Part shown: positions 1 to 8,474 of the stretch, piece by piece
Layout: every line of letters begins with the position of its first letter
Numbering within the stretch: position 1 is the stretch's first letter
From: an uncultured Pelagibacteraceae bacterium
GTDB lineage: Bacteria > Pseudomonadota > Alphaproteobacteria > Pelagibacterales > AG-422-B15
Direction of reading: 5' to 3'
Length of the DNA stretch: 32,859 nt
Assembly: GCA_902521655.1 (NCBI GenBank)
Contig: CABYSM010000011.1
Coordinates: forward strand, 1-32,859
Notes under the pieces: model-generated
Seen by the model: the letters and a program-made list of their open reading frames with translations, nothing else
The model's database searches: none
Told to the model about the DNA's origin: nothing
Made by a program: the position numbers and the translations under genes

Positions 1-118
1 CTGGTATTTGGCTTGGATCAGTTTGATACTTTTCATACATTTGTTCAATGTAGGTAGCATTTGAACCATGTAAAAAAGAAGTTTTGTCAAAAATATCATT
101 TATTGAGGTTTTAGCCAT
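1..118 (-). CDS. sucA: 2-oxoglutarate dehydrogenase E1 component, N-terminal fragment (runs off the window)
   Basis: Reverse complement from the ATG at 116-118 reads MAKTSINDIFDKTSFLHGSNATYIEQMYEKYQTDPSQIP..., typical SucA N-terminus; immediately downstream of sucD. Not in the ORF track. Confidence 0.85.
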   Translation of the reverse strand, partial: MAKTSINDIFDKTSFLHGSNATYIEQMYEKYQTDPSQIP

Positions 119-132
119 TGAGTAAAATTACT

Positions 133-1014
133 TTAGATTTGATTCTTCAATACCTCAAGTAAAGTCGACCCTAATGCAGCAGGGGAATTTGAAATTTTAA
201 TTCCAGCTTCTTTCATTGCCTCAATTTTGTCGTCTGCCCCACCTTTACCACCAGAAACAATTGCGCCAGCATGCCCCATTCTTCTGCCTGGTGGAGCTGA
301 AGTCCCAGCAATAAAGCCCACCGTAGGTTTTTTTGTAGTTTGTTTCTTTAAAAATTCAGCAGCTTCCTCTTCTGCTGATCCTCCAATTTCGCCAATCATA
401 ATTATTGACTCAGTTTCTGGATCAGAAAGGAATAAATCTAAACAATCAATAAAATTAGTACCATTTATCGGATCTCCTCCTATACCAATACATGTAGATT
501 GACCCAAGCCTGCTACTGTTGTTTGATATACAGCCTCATAGGTGAGAGTTCCTGAGCGAGAGACAATACCTACATTGCCTTTTTTATGAATGTGAGCTGG
601 CATGATGCCTATTTTGCACTCATCGGGTGTAATTATTCCTGGACAGTTAGGACCAATTAATCTTGATGATGAAGAGCTTAATTTATCTTTAACTTTCATC
701 ATATCCATCACTGGAATACCTTCTGTGATGCAAACAATTAATTCAATCTCACTATCAATTGCTTCAACGATCGCATTTGCTGCGTAAGGCGGTGGAACAT
801 AAATAACTGTAGCATTAGCATTAGTTTTTTCTTTCGCTTCTTTTACTGTATCAAAAACTGGAAGTTCAAGGTGCATAGATCCACCCTTTTTAGGTGTAAC
901 ACCTCCAACCATATTTGTTCCATATTTGATAGCCTGCTCAGAATGAAATGTTCCTTGCGCTCCAGTAAACCCCTGGCAAATAACTCTTGTATCTTTATTA
1001 ACTATTACAGACAT
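133..1014 (-). CDS. sucD: Succinate-CoA ligase (ADP-forming) alpha subunit
   Basis: 293 aa; CoA-binding N-terminus ([19 protein letters not shown]), [31 protein letters not shown] motifs. Confidence 0.97.
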   Translation of the reverse strand: MSVIVNKDTRVICQGFTGAQGTFHSEQAIKYGTNMVGGVTPKKGGSMHLELPVFDTVKEAKEKTNANATVIYVPPPYAANAIVEAIDSEIELIVCITEGIPVMDMMKVKDKLSSSSSRLIGPNCPGIITPDECKIGIMPAHIHKKGNVGIVSRSGTLTYEAVYQTTVAGLGQSTCIGIGGDPINGTNFIDCLDLFLSDPETESIIMIGEIGGSAEEEAAEFLKKQTTKKPTVGFIAGTSAPPGRRMGHAGAIVSGGKGGADDKIEAMKEAGIKISNSPAALGSTLLEVLKNQI

Positions 1015-2171
1015 TAAACAAGCTTAACTATTTTTTTTGCAGCATCATCGAGGTCGTTTGCAGAAATTATTTCTATTCCTGAATTTTCAAGAATCTTCTT
1101 TCCTTGATCCACGTTAGTACCCTCTAATCTAACAACAAGAGGAACAGAAATTTTTAATTCCTTTGCAGCAGAAACAATTCCCTCAGCAATAACATCGCAT
1201 CTCATGATGCCGCCAAAAATATTCACGAGTATCCCTTTAACACCCTGGTCTGAAAGGATGATTTTAAAAGCACTCGAGACTTTTTCTTTTGACGCACCAC
1301 CACCAACATCTAAGAAATTTGCTGGTTCGCCGCCATACATTTTAATAATATCTAGGCTGGCCATCGCAAGTCCAGCTCCATTAACCATACATCCTATATT
1401 TCCATCCAATTTAATATAGGCAAGGTCATATTTTGCTGCTTCTCTTTCATACTCATCTTCTTCATTTTCATCTCTTAGTTCTTCAATTTCAGGGTGTCTA
1501 TAAATTGCATTATCATCAAAGTTTACTTTAGCGTCTAAACATAAAAGTTTGTTTGTATTTGTCACTATCAGAGGATTAACCTCAACAAGACTTGCATCTT
1601 TTTCAAGAAAAAATAGGTACATATTTTTAATCAAGTCTGATAATTGATTATTCAAATCATCTCCAATTTCAAAAGCCTTTTGAATAATTTCAATATCATT
1701 ATTTGTAACACCTATTGATGGTTCAATTTGAACTGTAGTAATATTTTCAGGTGTATCTGCAGCGACAGCTTCAATATCCATGCCTCCCATTTTAGAAACT
1801 ATAAATGCAACTTTACTGGTTGATCGGTCTAGTAGACATGAAAGATATAATTCTTTTTCTATATCAGAACCATTTTCAATATAAATTCGATTAACCTGTT
1901 TACCTGATGCTCCAGTTTGAGGTGTGACTAAATTCATTCCATACATTTTATCCGCTTCGTTTAGGGCATCTTCTTTTGATGAAACAACTTTGACACCTCC
2001 ACCTTTTCCTCTTCCACCTGCATGTATTTGAGCCTTAACCACCCAAACTGGACCCTCAACTTCATTTACAGCTCTTTCAATTTCATCTGCGCTATATGCT
2101 ACAGAGCCTGATGAAACAGGGATGTTATAACTTCTAAACAATTCTTTAGCTTGATATTCGTGAATGTTCAT
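1014..2171 (-). CDS. sucC: Succinate-CoA ligase (ADP-forming) beta subunit
   Basis: 385 aa; [20 protein letters not shown]-terminus, ATP-grasp [46 protein letters not shown]. Confidence 0.97.
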   Translation of the reverse strand: MNIHEYQAKELFRSYNIPVSSGSVAYSADEIERAVNEVEGPVWVVKAQIHAGGRGKGGGVKVVSSKEDALNEADKMYGMNLVTPQTGASGKQVNRIYIENGSDIEKELYLSCLLDRSTSKVAFIVSKMGGMDIEAVAADTPENITTVQIEPSIGVTNNDIEIIQKAFEIGDDLNNQLSDLIKNMYLFFLEKDASLVEVNPLIVTNTNKLLCLDAKVNFDDNAIYRHPEIEELRDENEEDEYEREAAKYDLAYIKLDGNIGCMVNGAGLAMASLDIIKMYGGEPANFLDVGGGASKEKVSSAFKIILSDQGVKGILVNIFGGIMRCDVIAEGIVSAAKELKISVPLVVRLEGTNVDQGKKILENSGIEIISANDLDDAAKKIVKLV

Positions 2172-2173
2172 AT

Positions 2174-3136
2174 TTACTTTAATGAGGGATCTATATTTTT
2201 AGCTGCATCAAACAATTCACTCACAGCTTCTATTGAAATGTCAAAATGTTTTTTTTCTTCAGCATCTAAGTCTAATTCAACAACTTGTTCAATTCCTTTT
2301 GATCCGATAACAACCGGAACACCAACATAAAGATCCGTAACTCCGTATTCCCCATTTAAATGTGCAGCACACGGCAGAGTTTTCTTTTTATCATTTAGAT
2401 AAGAGTCAGCCATTTCAATTCCAGATGCTGCAGGACCATAAAATGCCGATCCAACTTCTAACAATTTTACTACCTCAGCTCCACCTTTTCGCGTTCTGTC
2501 AATAATTTCATCAAGTCTTGATTGGGATATTTGACCTTGGTTTACCAAATCCATCAAGGGTTGGCCACTAACAGTTGTTCTATTGGGAACGGGAACCATG
2601 GTATCACCGTGTCCACCTAAAACAAATGAGTTTACTTCGCTTATAGGTACACTAAGCTCTTGTGATAAGAAATATTTAAACCTTGAAGTATCAAGAACAC
2701 CCGCCATACCAATCACTTTATTTTTCGGTAAGCCAGAATATTTTTGTAGCGCCATTACGATAACATCTAAAGGATTTGTAATGCAAATCACAAAAGCGTT
2801 GGGTGACGTAGATTTAATACCCTCAGCAACTTGTTTAATGATTTTCAAGTTGGTACCCAAGAGATCATCTCTTGTCATCCCTGGTTTTCTTGGTACGCCA
2901 GCGGTAATGATTATGACATCAGAGTCTCGCGTATCTTCGTAATTATCAGTTCCTGATAAGGAAATATTAAAACCATCAATCGCAGATGACTGCGAGATAT
3001 CTAATGCTTTTCCTTTAGCTATACCAGCCATTAAATCAAAAAGAACAACATCACCTAATTCTTTCATCGCCGCAAGATGAGCTAAAGTGCCCCCAATTTG
3101 ACCAGCTCCAATAAGTGATATTTTTTTATTTTTCAT
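2174..3136 (-). CDS. mdh: Malate dehydrogenase
   Basis: 320 aa; [17 protein letters not shown]-binding motif, [32 protein letters not shown]. Confidence 0.96.
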   Translation of the reverse strand: MKNKKISLIGAGQIGGTLAHLAAMKELGDVVLFDLMAGIAKGKALDISQSSAIDGFNISLSGTDNYEDTRDSDVIIITAGVPRKPGMTRDDLLGTNLKIIKQVAEGIKSTSPNAFVICITNPLDVIVMALQKYSGLPKNKVIGMAGVLDTSRFKYFLSQELSVPISEVNSFVLGGHGDTMVPVPNRTTVSGQPLMDLVNQGQISQSRLDEIIDRTRKGGAEVVKLLEVGSAFYGPAASGIEMADSYLNDKKKTLPCAAHLNGEYGVTDLYVGVPVVIGSKGIEQVVELDLDAEEKKHFDISIEAVSELFDAAKNIDPSLK

Positions 3137-3199
3137 CTGAGAATATTTACAATCCGTAAACTAACTAGATAGAGATTAAAATCAAGCTAAGAATCTAAA

Positions 3200-4693
3200 T
3201 TATTTCATCGTTGGAATTGTAAATTCCGCACCTTCTCTCATGCCAGTTGGCCATCTTGAAGTAACTGTTTTCAGTCGAGTAAAAAACCTTACTCCATCCA
3301 TGCCATGCATTGCGTGATCACCAAATAACGATCTTTTCCATCCACCAAAACTGTGAAAAGCCATTGGCACTGGTATGGGTACATTAATTCCTACCATACC
3401 GATCTTACATTGATTAGAAAATGCACGAGCAGTATCTCCATCTCGAGTATAAATAGTGGTACCGTTTCCAAATTCATGATCATTAACCATTTTTAAAGCA
3501 TCATTAAATGTTGGTTGACGCATAACTGAGAGAACAGGACCAAATATTTCTTCTCTATATATCTTCATGTCCTCTTTAACATGATCAAATAAACAGCCAC
3601 CTATAAAATATCCGTTTTCATACCCTTGAAGTGAAATCGATCTTCCATCAACAATTAATTCGGCTCCTTCAGATACTCCTTCGTCAACATAGCTTTTAAC
3701 TTTTGCAAGATGAACATCACTTATTAGTGGACCCATTTCAACCTCTGGATCAGTTCCAGGACCTACCTTCAAGTTCTGAACGCGAGGTGTTAATTTTTCA
3801 ATTAGTTTATCACCCACATCACCAACAGCAACAGCGACTGATAGAGCCATACATCTCTCCCCAGCTGAACCGTATCCTGCACCAATTAACCCATCAACAA
3901 CTTGATCAAGATCAGCATCAGGCATAACAACCATATGATTTTTAGCACCACCCAAAGACTGGACTCTTTTATTGTGCTTGGAAGACGTATGGTAAATGTA
4001 TTCAGCTACTGGAGTTGATCCTACAAAGCTTACTGAATCTACAGCTGGATCGGTTATTAATAAATCAACTGCTTCTTTATCTCCGTTGATCACATTGAAT
4101 ACTCCATCTGGGAGTCCAGCTTCTTTTAACAATTCAGCCATCATATAAGGAACAGTTGGGTCTTTTTCACTTGGCTTAAGAATAAATGAATTGCCACACG
4201 CTATCGAAATGACAAACATCCACATTGGAACCATGGCTGGGAAGTTGAATGGAGAGATGCCAACACTTACGCCCAATGGCTGTCTCATGCTCCAACTATC
4301 AATATCGGTTCCTACATTTTCAGAGTATTCACCCTTTAATAAATGTGGAATACCACAAGCAAACTCTACAACTTCCATGCCTCGAGTAATTGAACCCGCT
4401 GAGTCCGATAAAATTTTACCGTGTTCAGAAGTCAGCTCTAGTGCAAGCTTATCCATATCTCGCAAAATTAAATCTTTGAATCTAAAAAATACTCTTGATC
4501 TTGTTAGGGGTGGAGTTGCGGCCCATTTTTTTCCTGCTTCAACAGCACAATCAATGGCTAGTTTTACATCATCAGCATTTGCGAATGAGACTTTTTTTGT
4601 TATTTCGCCATTCGCTGGATTAAACACATCGCCAAATCTCGCAGACTTACTTATATGTTCTTTTCCATTGATAAATTGATTTACTGTTTTCAT
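3200..4693 (-). CDS. mmsA: CoA-acylating methylmalonate-semialdehyde dehydrogenase
   Basis: 497 aa; aldehyde dehydrogenase superfamily with MmsA-type signatures (LGGAKNHMVVMPDAD, GAGYGSAGERCMALSVAV, FGGWKRSLFGDHAMHGMDGVRFFTRLKTVTSRW). Confidence 0.93.
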   Translation of the reverse strand: MKTVNQFINGKEHISKSARFGDVFNPANGEITKKVSFANADDVKLAIDCAVEAGKKWAATPPLTRSRVFFRFKDLILRDMDKLALELTSEHGKILSDSAGSITRGMEVVEFACGIPHLLKGEYSENVGTDIDSWSMRQPLGVSVGISPFNFPAMVPMWMFVISIACGNSFILKPSEKDPTVPYMMAELLKEAGLPDGVFNVINGDKEAVDLLITDPAVDSVSFVGSTPVAEYIYHTSSKHNKRVQSLGGAKNHMVVMPDADLDQVVDGLIGAGYGSAGERCMALSVAVAVGDVGDKLIEKLTPRVQNLKVGPGTDPEVEMGPLISDVHLAKVKSYVDEGVSEGAELIVDGRSISLQGYENGYFIGGCLFDHVKEDMKIYREEIFGPVLSVMRQPTFNDALKMVNDHEFGNGTTIYTRDGDTARAFSNQCKIGMVGINVPIPVPMAFHSFGGWKRSLFGDHAMHGMDGVRFFTRLKTVTSRWPTGMREGAEFTIPTMK

Positions 4694-4743
4694 ATAAAAA
4701 AATATTGTAGATTAATTATGTTCAATAGCAACGTCAGATAATT

Positions 4744-4977
4744 ATGAGAAAGCTTGACTTACACGGGTTTACATTAGAAGAGGCTTATCAAGAGTTTACA
4801 GATTTTATTTATAGTGCGTATGAAGACAGTATTTCTAAGGTTGAAATCGTTACTGGAAATAGTGGTCAAATTAAAAAAGAGTTTCCACATTGGGCAGAGA
4901 ATAATCATCAAATTAGATACATAGAAAATAGCTGGCATAAAGGGAGTTTTATCGTAAAAATTGAAAAGAAATATTAG
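4744..4977 (+). CDS. Small Smr-domain protein
   Basis: 77 aa; LDLHGFTLEEA motif, VEIVTGNSGQIKKEFPHW, G-S-F-I-V-K-I end, typical Smr (MutS2 C-terminal) fold. Confidence 0.8.
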   Translation: MRKLDLHGFTLEEAYQEFTDFIYSAYEDSISKVEIVTGNSGQIKKEFPHWAENNHQIRYIENSWHKGSFIVKIEKKY

Positions 4978-5048
4978 CAGCTGAATTTGTCAATTTGGCA
5001 GTCGTATTTAGGTTCAATTATGCATAAAGGATAATATATGTTATCCAT

Positions 5049-5106
5049 TGATGGGCAACGCGATATTCTTTTTTCATTAATTCCCCTAATTAATAGTTGC
5101 CCATCA
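5049..5106. other. Nested inverted repeat between convergent smr and sdhB (candidate terminator or structured 3' UTR/ncRNA)
   Basis: TGATGGGCAAC (5049-5059) pairs perfectly with GTTGCCCATCA (5096-5106), 11 bp; inside it ATTAATT (5076-5082) pairs with AATTAAT (5088-5094) around a CCCCT loop. Confidence 0.6.
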
Positions 5107-5159
5107 TCATATTCACTTAAAATAAATGGACTAAATTTTTACTTTAAAAGTAAGGATAT

Positions 5160-5936
5160 TTACTGTTGTGCAATCATTTGCTTAATGCCTGCGATTGCTT
5201 TTGCAGGGTTTAAGCCTTTTGGACATGCTTGAGTGCAATTCATAATTGTATGGCATCTATATACCTTAAATGTATCATCCAGCTCTTTAAGTCTTTCTTT
5301 TCTTTCTTCATCACGACTATCTTGCAACCATCTATATGATTGCAATAAAACAGCCGGTCCTAAATATTTATCACTGTTCCACCAATAACTAGGGCATGAT
5401 GTGGAGCAACAAGCGCACAATATACATTCATATAATCCATCAAGCTTTTCACGATCATTTCTTGATTGTATATTTTCAGTATCAGTTGCTTCTTGTTTTT
5501 GTTTTATTAACCATGGTTTTATAGATTTTAGTTGCTTATAAAGATTTTTAAGATTTGTTACCAAATCTTTAATGACCGGCATGTGTGGTAAAGGATAAAT
5601 TCTAACATCACCTTTTACATCAGATATCGCTTTGGTACACGCAAGCGTATTCGTACCATCAATATTCATAGCACATGAACCACAAATTCCTTCTCTACAA
5701 GACCTTCTAAAGGTTAAGGAAGTATCAACTTCATTTTTAATCTTCATAACGGCATCTAGTACCATTGGGCCACAATCATCTATGTCAACTTCATAGGTGT
5801 CCATTCTTGGATTTTTATCATCCTCAGGAGACCATCTGTAGATTTTAAATTTTTTAATACTTTTATTTTCAGCTTCTAATTTATAATAATCACCGTCAGT
5901 GAGTTTTGAGTTGTCTGGAAGGTTGAATTGAACCAT
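5160..5936 (-). CDS. sdhB: Succinate dehydrogenase iron-sulfur subunit
   Basis: 258 aa; [47 protein letters not shown] Fe-S cluster motifs. Confidence 0.97.
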   Translation of the reverse strand: MVQFNLPDNSKLTDGDYYKLEAENKSIKKFKIYRWSPEDDKNPRMDTYEVDIDDCGPMVLDAVMKIKNEVDTSLTFRRSCREGICGSCAMNIDGTNTLACTKAISDVKGDVRIYPLPHMPVIKDLVTNLKNLYKQLKSIKPWLIKQKQEATDTENIQSRNDREKLDGLYECILCACCSTSCPSYWWNSDKYLGPAVLLQSYRWLQDSRDEERKERLKELDDTFKVYRCHTIMNCTQACPKGLNPAKAIAGIKQMIAQQ

Positions 5937-7711
5937 TAATAAACTCTTGCTTTGGGTTCTATGTATCTAACCTCATTTGAAAGAGTATATTCATGGACTG
6001 ATCTGTATTCCAACTTACATTTTTCATCATCAAGCCAGGATAGTGTATGTTTCATCCAATTTTTATCATCTCTTTCCTTAAAGTCTTCTCGAGCATGCGC
6101 ACCTCTGCTTTCTTTTCTATTATGAGCTGAATTCATAGTGACCACAGCTTGAGCAATAAGATTTTTATACTCTAACGACTCTAATAAATCTGTATTCCAA
6201 ACAAGAGATTTGTCTTTTATTTTTAAATTTTCACTATTTAACCAAGTTTCTTCAATAAGTTTTTTTCCTTCTGACATAATTTCATCATCTCTGAATACCG
6301 CACAATGTTTTTGCATAACACTTTGCATTTGAGATCTCAGTTCAGCTGTTGTAACATCGCCGTCAGAATTTCTGGTAGCATCAAACCTTGCTATAACATC
6401 ATCAATGACTGATTTAGGAATATCTTTATTTTTTTCACCTTTGGGAACAATGTCATCAATTCTGTCCGCAGCTGCTTTTCCGAAGACAACAAGGTCAATA
6501 AGGGAGTTAGAACCTAATCTATTTGCACCATGAACACTCACACAAGCTGACTCCCCAACTGCCATTAGACCCGGCACTACTGTTTCGTCGCCTTTGACAA
6601 GATTCATGACTTCGCCGTGGAAATTAGTTGGTATTCCACCCATGTTATAATGTACTGTCGGAATAATGGGTATCGGATCTTTAGTTACATCCACACCAGC
6701 AAAGACTTTTGCAGACTCTGATATTCCTGGCAATCTTTCTTCAAGAATATTGGAATCAATATGGTCTAGATGAAGATACATGTGATCTTTATTTTTACCC
6801 ACACCTCTTCCATCAATAATTTCTTTGGTAATAGATCGTGACACTACATCTCTTGAAGCTAAATCCTTTGCTGATGGAGCGTACCTTTCCATAAACCTTT
6901 CCCCCTCGCTGTTTACCAGGTATCCCCCTTCACCTCTGGCTCCCTCAGTTATCAAACAACCAACACCATAAATTCCTGTTGGATGAAACTGAACAAACTC
7001 CATATCTTGCAGCGGAAGTCCCGCTCTTAATACCATTGCATTTCCATCTCCTGTACATGTATGGGCAGAAGTTGCAGAGAAATAAACTCTTCCATAACCA
7101 CCTGAAGCTAATACAGTTTGTTTTGAGTTAAATACATGCAGCTTGCCGTCCTCTAAACACCAGGCAACAACGCCTCTGCATTCACCTTCAACCATAAGTA
7201 AATCTAAAACAAAATATTCGATGTAATAATCCACATCATGTTTTAAGGATTGACCATAAAGAGTGTGAATAATGGCATGGCCAGTTCTATCTGCTGCAGC
7301 ACATGTTCTTTGCGCAGTTCCATCACCATAATTTTTTGTCATACCACCGAAAGCTCGCTGATATATTTTGCCATCTTCTGTTCGACTAAATGGCACACCA
7401 TAATTTTCTAACTCTAAAACTGCTTTGGGAGCATTCTTACATAAGTATTCAATTGCATCCTGGTCTCCAAGCCAATCGGATCCTTTGACCGTATCGTACA
7501 TATGCCATCGCCAATCATCTTCTCCCATATTTCCTAACGCAGCTGAAATTCCACCCTGGGCTGCAACTGTATGACTTCTTGTGGGAAAAACTTTAGAAAT
7601 GCAAGCTGTCTTATATCCGTTCTCCACGGCACCAACTGTTGCTCTTAAACCCGAGCCTCCAGCTCCTACTACAACTACGTCATAATCGTGATATTCAATT
7701 TCGTAACTCAT
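5936..7711 (-). CDS. sdhA: Succinate dehydrogenase flavoprotein subunit
   Basis: 591 aa; [23 protein letters not shown] (His-FAD linkage), QFHPTG, RGARAREDF-type C-terminus ([15 protein letters not shown]). Confidence 0.98.
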   Translation of the reverse strand: MSYEIEYHDYDVVVVGAGGSGLRATVGAVENGYKTACISKVFPTRSHTVAAQGGISAALGNMGEDDWRWHMYDTVKGSDWLGDQDAIEYLCKNAPKAVLELENYGVPFSRTEDGKIYQRAFGGMTKNYGDGTAQRTCAAADRTGHAIIHTLYGQSLKHDVDYYIEYFVLDLLMVEGECRGVVAWCLEDGKLHVFNSKQTVLASGGYGRVYFSATSAHTCTGDGNAMVLRAGLPLQDMEFVQFHPTGIYGVGCLITEGARGEGGYLVNSEGERFMERYAPSAKDLASRDVVSRSITKEIIDGRGVGKNKDHMYLHLDHIDSNILEERLPGISESAKVFAGVDVTKDPIPIIPTVHYNMGGIPTNFHGEVMNLVKGDETVVPGLMAVGESACVSVHGANRLGSNSLIDLVVFGKAAADRIDDIVPKGEKNKDIPKSVIDDVIARFDATRNSDGDVTTAELRSQMQSVMQKHCAVFRDDEIMSEGKKLIEETWLNSENLKIKDKSLVWNTDLLESLEYKNLIAQAVVTMNSAHNRKESRGAHAREDFKERDDKNWMKHTLSWLDDEKCKLEYRSVHEYTLSNEVRYIEPKARVY

Positions 7712-7712
7712 A

Positions 7713-8045
7713 TTAAAATATTAAAATTAACAATAATGATAAACATACAAAGATTAAAATAAGTATAAAAAAGGACGATATTAAAAAGTTAATTATCTTT
7801 TTAGCAGATTCGTCATGAATGTAATCTTCTAGTATCTCATTTACTCCTACTCTCATATGAATTAGCCCTAAAACGGTAAATATCAATATAAATAAAATTG
7901 ACTGCAGACTTCTTAATTCTTCCAATATCAACTGGTAGGGTTCACCAGAGAAATGAATTATTCTCAAAAATAGATATATGATGAGTGGGATTAATAAAAT
8001 GGTAGTTAATCTGTGAATTTTCCAGGCATTTTTTGCAGATTCCAT
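7713..8045 (-). CDS. sdhD: Succinate dehydrogenase membrane anchor subunit (SdhD)
   Basis: Track ORF starts at 8183 but would overlap sdhC by 136 nt; the internal ATG at 8043-8045 ([20 protein letters not shown]...) lies 2 nt after the sdhC stop and gives a normal ~110 aa three-TM anchor. Confidence 0.85.
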   Translation of the reverse strand: MESAKNAWKIHRLTTILLIPLIIYLFLRIIHFSGEPYQLILEELRSLQSILFILIFTVLGLIHMRVGVNEILEDYIHDESAKKIINFLISSFFILILIFVCLSLLLILIF

Positions 8046-8047
8046 AA

Positions 8048-8425
8048 TTATAATATGCCCACAACCATCATCCAGAAAATTACCGTTAGAATAACTGTAA
8101 GAAAGACCGTTAGCCACCCTGTCAATTTGGCAGTATTTAAGTCCAATCCATACCCTGAGTCCCAGAACAGATGTCTGATGCAATTTAAAAAATAAAATAA
8201 ATATGAAAATGTTAAACCAATAAGAATTGTTCTAACAAATAGATTGTTGGCAACGTTGATTGCAGACTCATAAAAATCTTCACCACTACCAATAGCAAAT
8301 AGTAAAAATATTATTATTAATGATCCCAGTGATGAAACAACTCCTGTAATTCTATGAAGAATTGATAAAACAGAAGTAATTTGCCATCTATAAACTTGAA
8401 GGTGAGGTGAAAGTGGATTACTCAT
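8048..8425 (-). CDS. sdhC: Succinate dehydrogenase cytochrome b556 subunit
   Basis: 125 aa; RPLSPHLQVY-like N-terminus (NPLSPHLQVYRWQITSVLSILHRITGV) and conserved NCIRHLFWD haem ligand motif. Confidence 0.95.
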   Translation of the reverse strand: MSNPLSPHLQVYRWQITSVLSILHRITGVVSSLGSLIIIFLLFAIGSGEDFYESAINVANNLFVRTILIGLTFSYLFYFLNCIRHLFWDSGYGLDLNTAKLTGWLTVFLTVILTVIFWMMVVGIL

Positions 8426-8474
8426 TATTAATCACTTATTTATATCAAAAAGAATAGATTTAAACGACAGTAAA

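Noticed and set aside
5038-5232. + strand 64-aa ORF overlapping the sdhB 3' end
   Set aside because: Overlaps the conserved SdhB C-terminus, no RBS or recognisable family; most antisense ORFs in the track have the same nature.
7713-8183. 156-aa version of SdhD in the ORF track
   Set aside because: N-terminal 46 residues overlap sdhC in another frame; ATG at 8043-8045 is the natural start.
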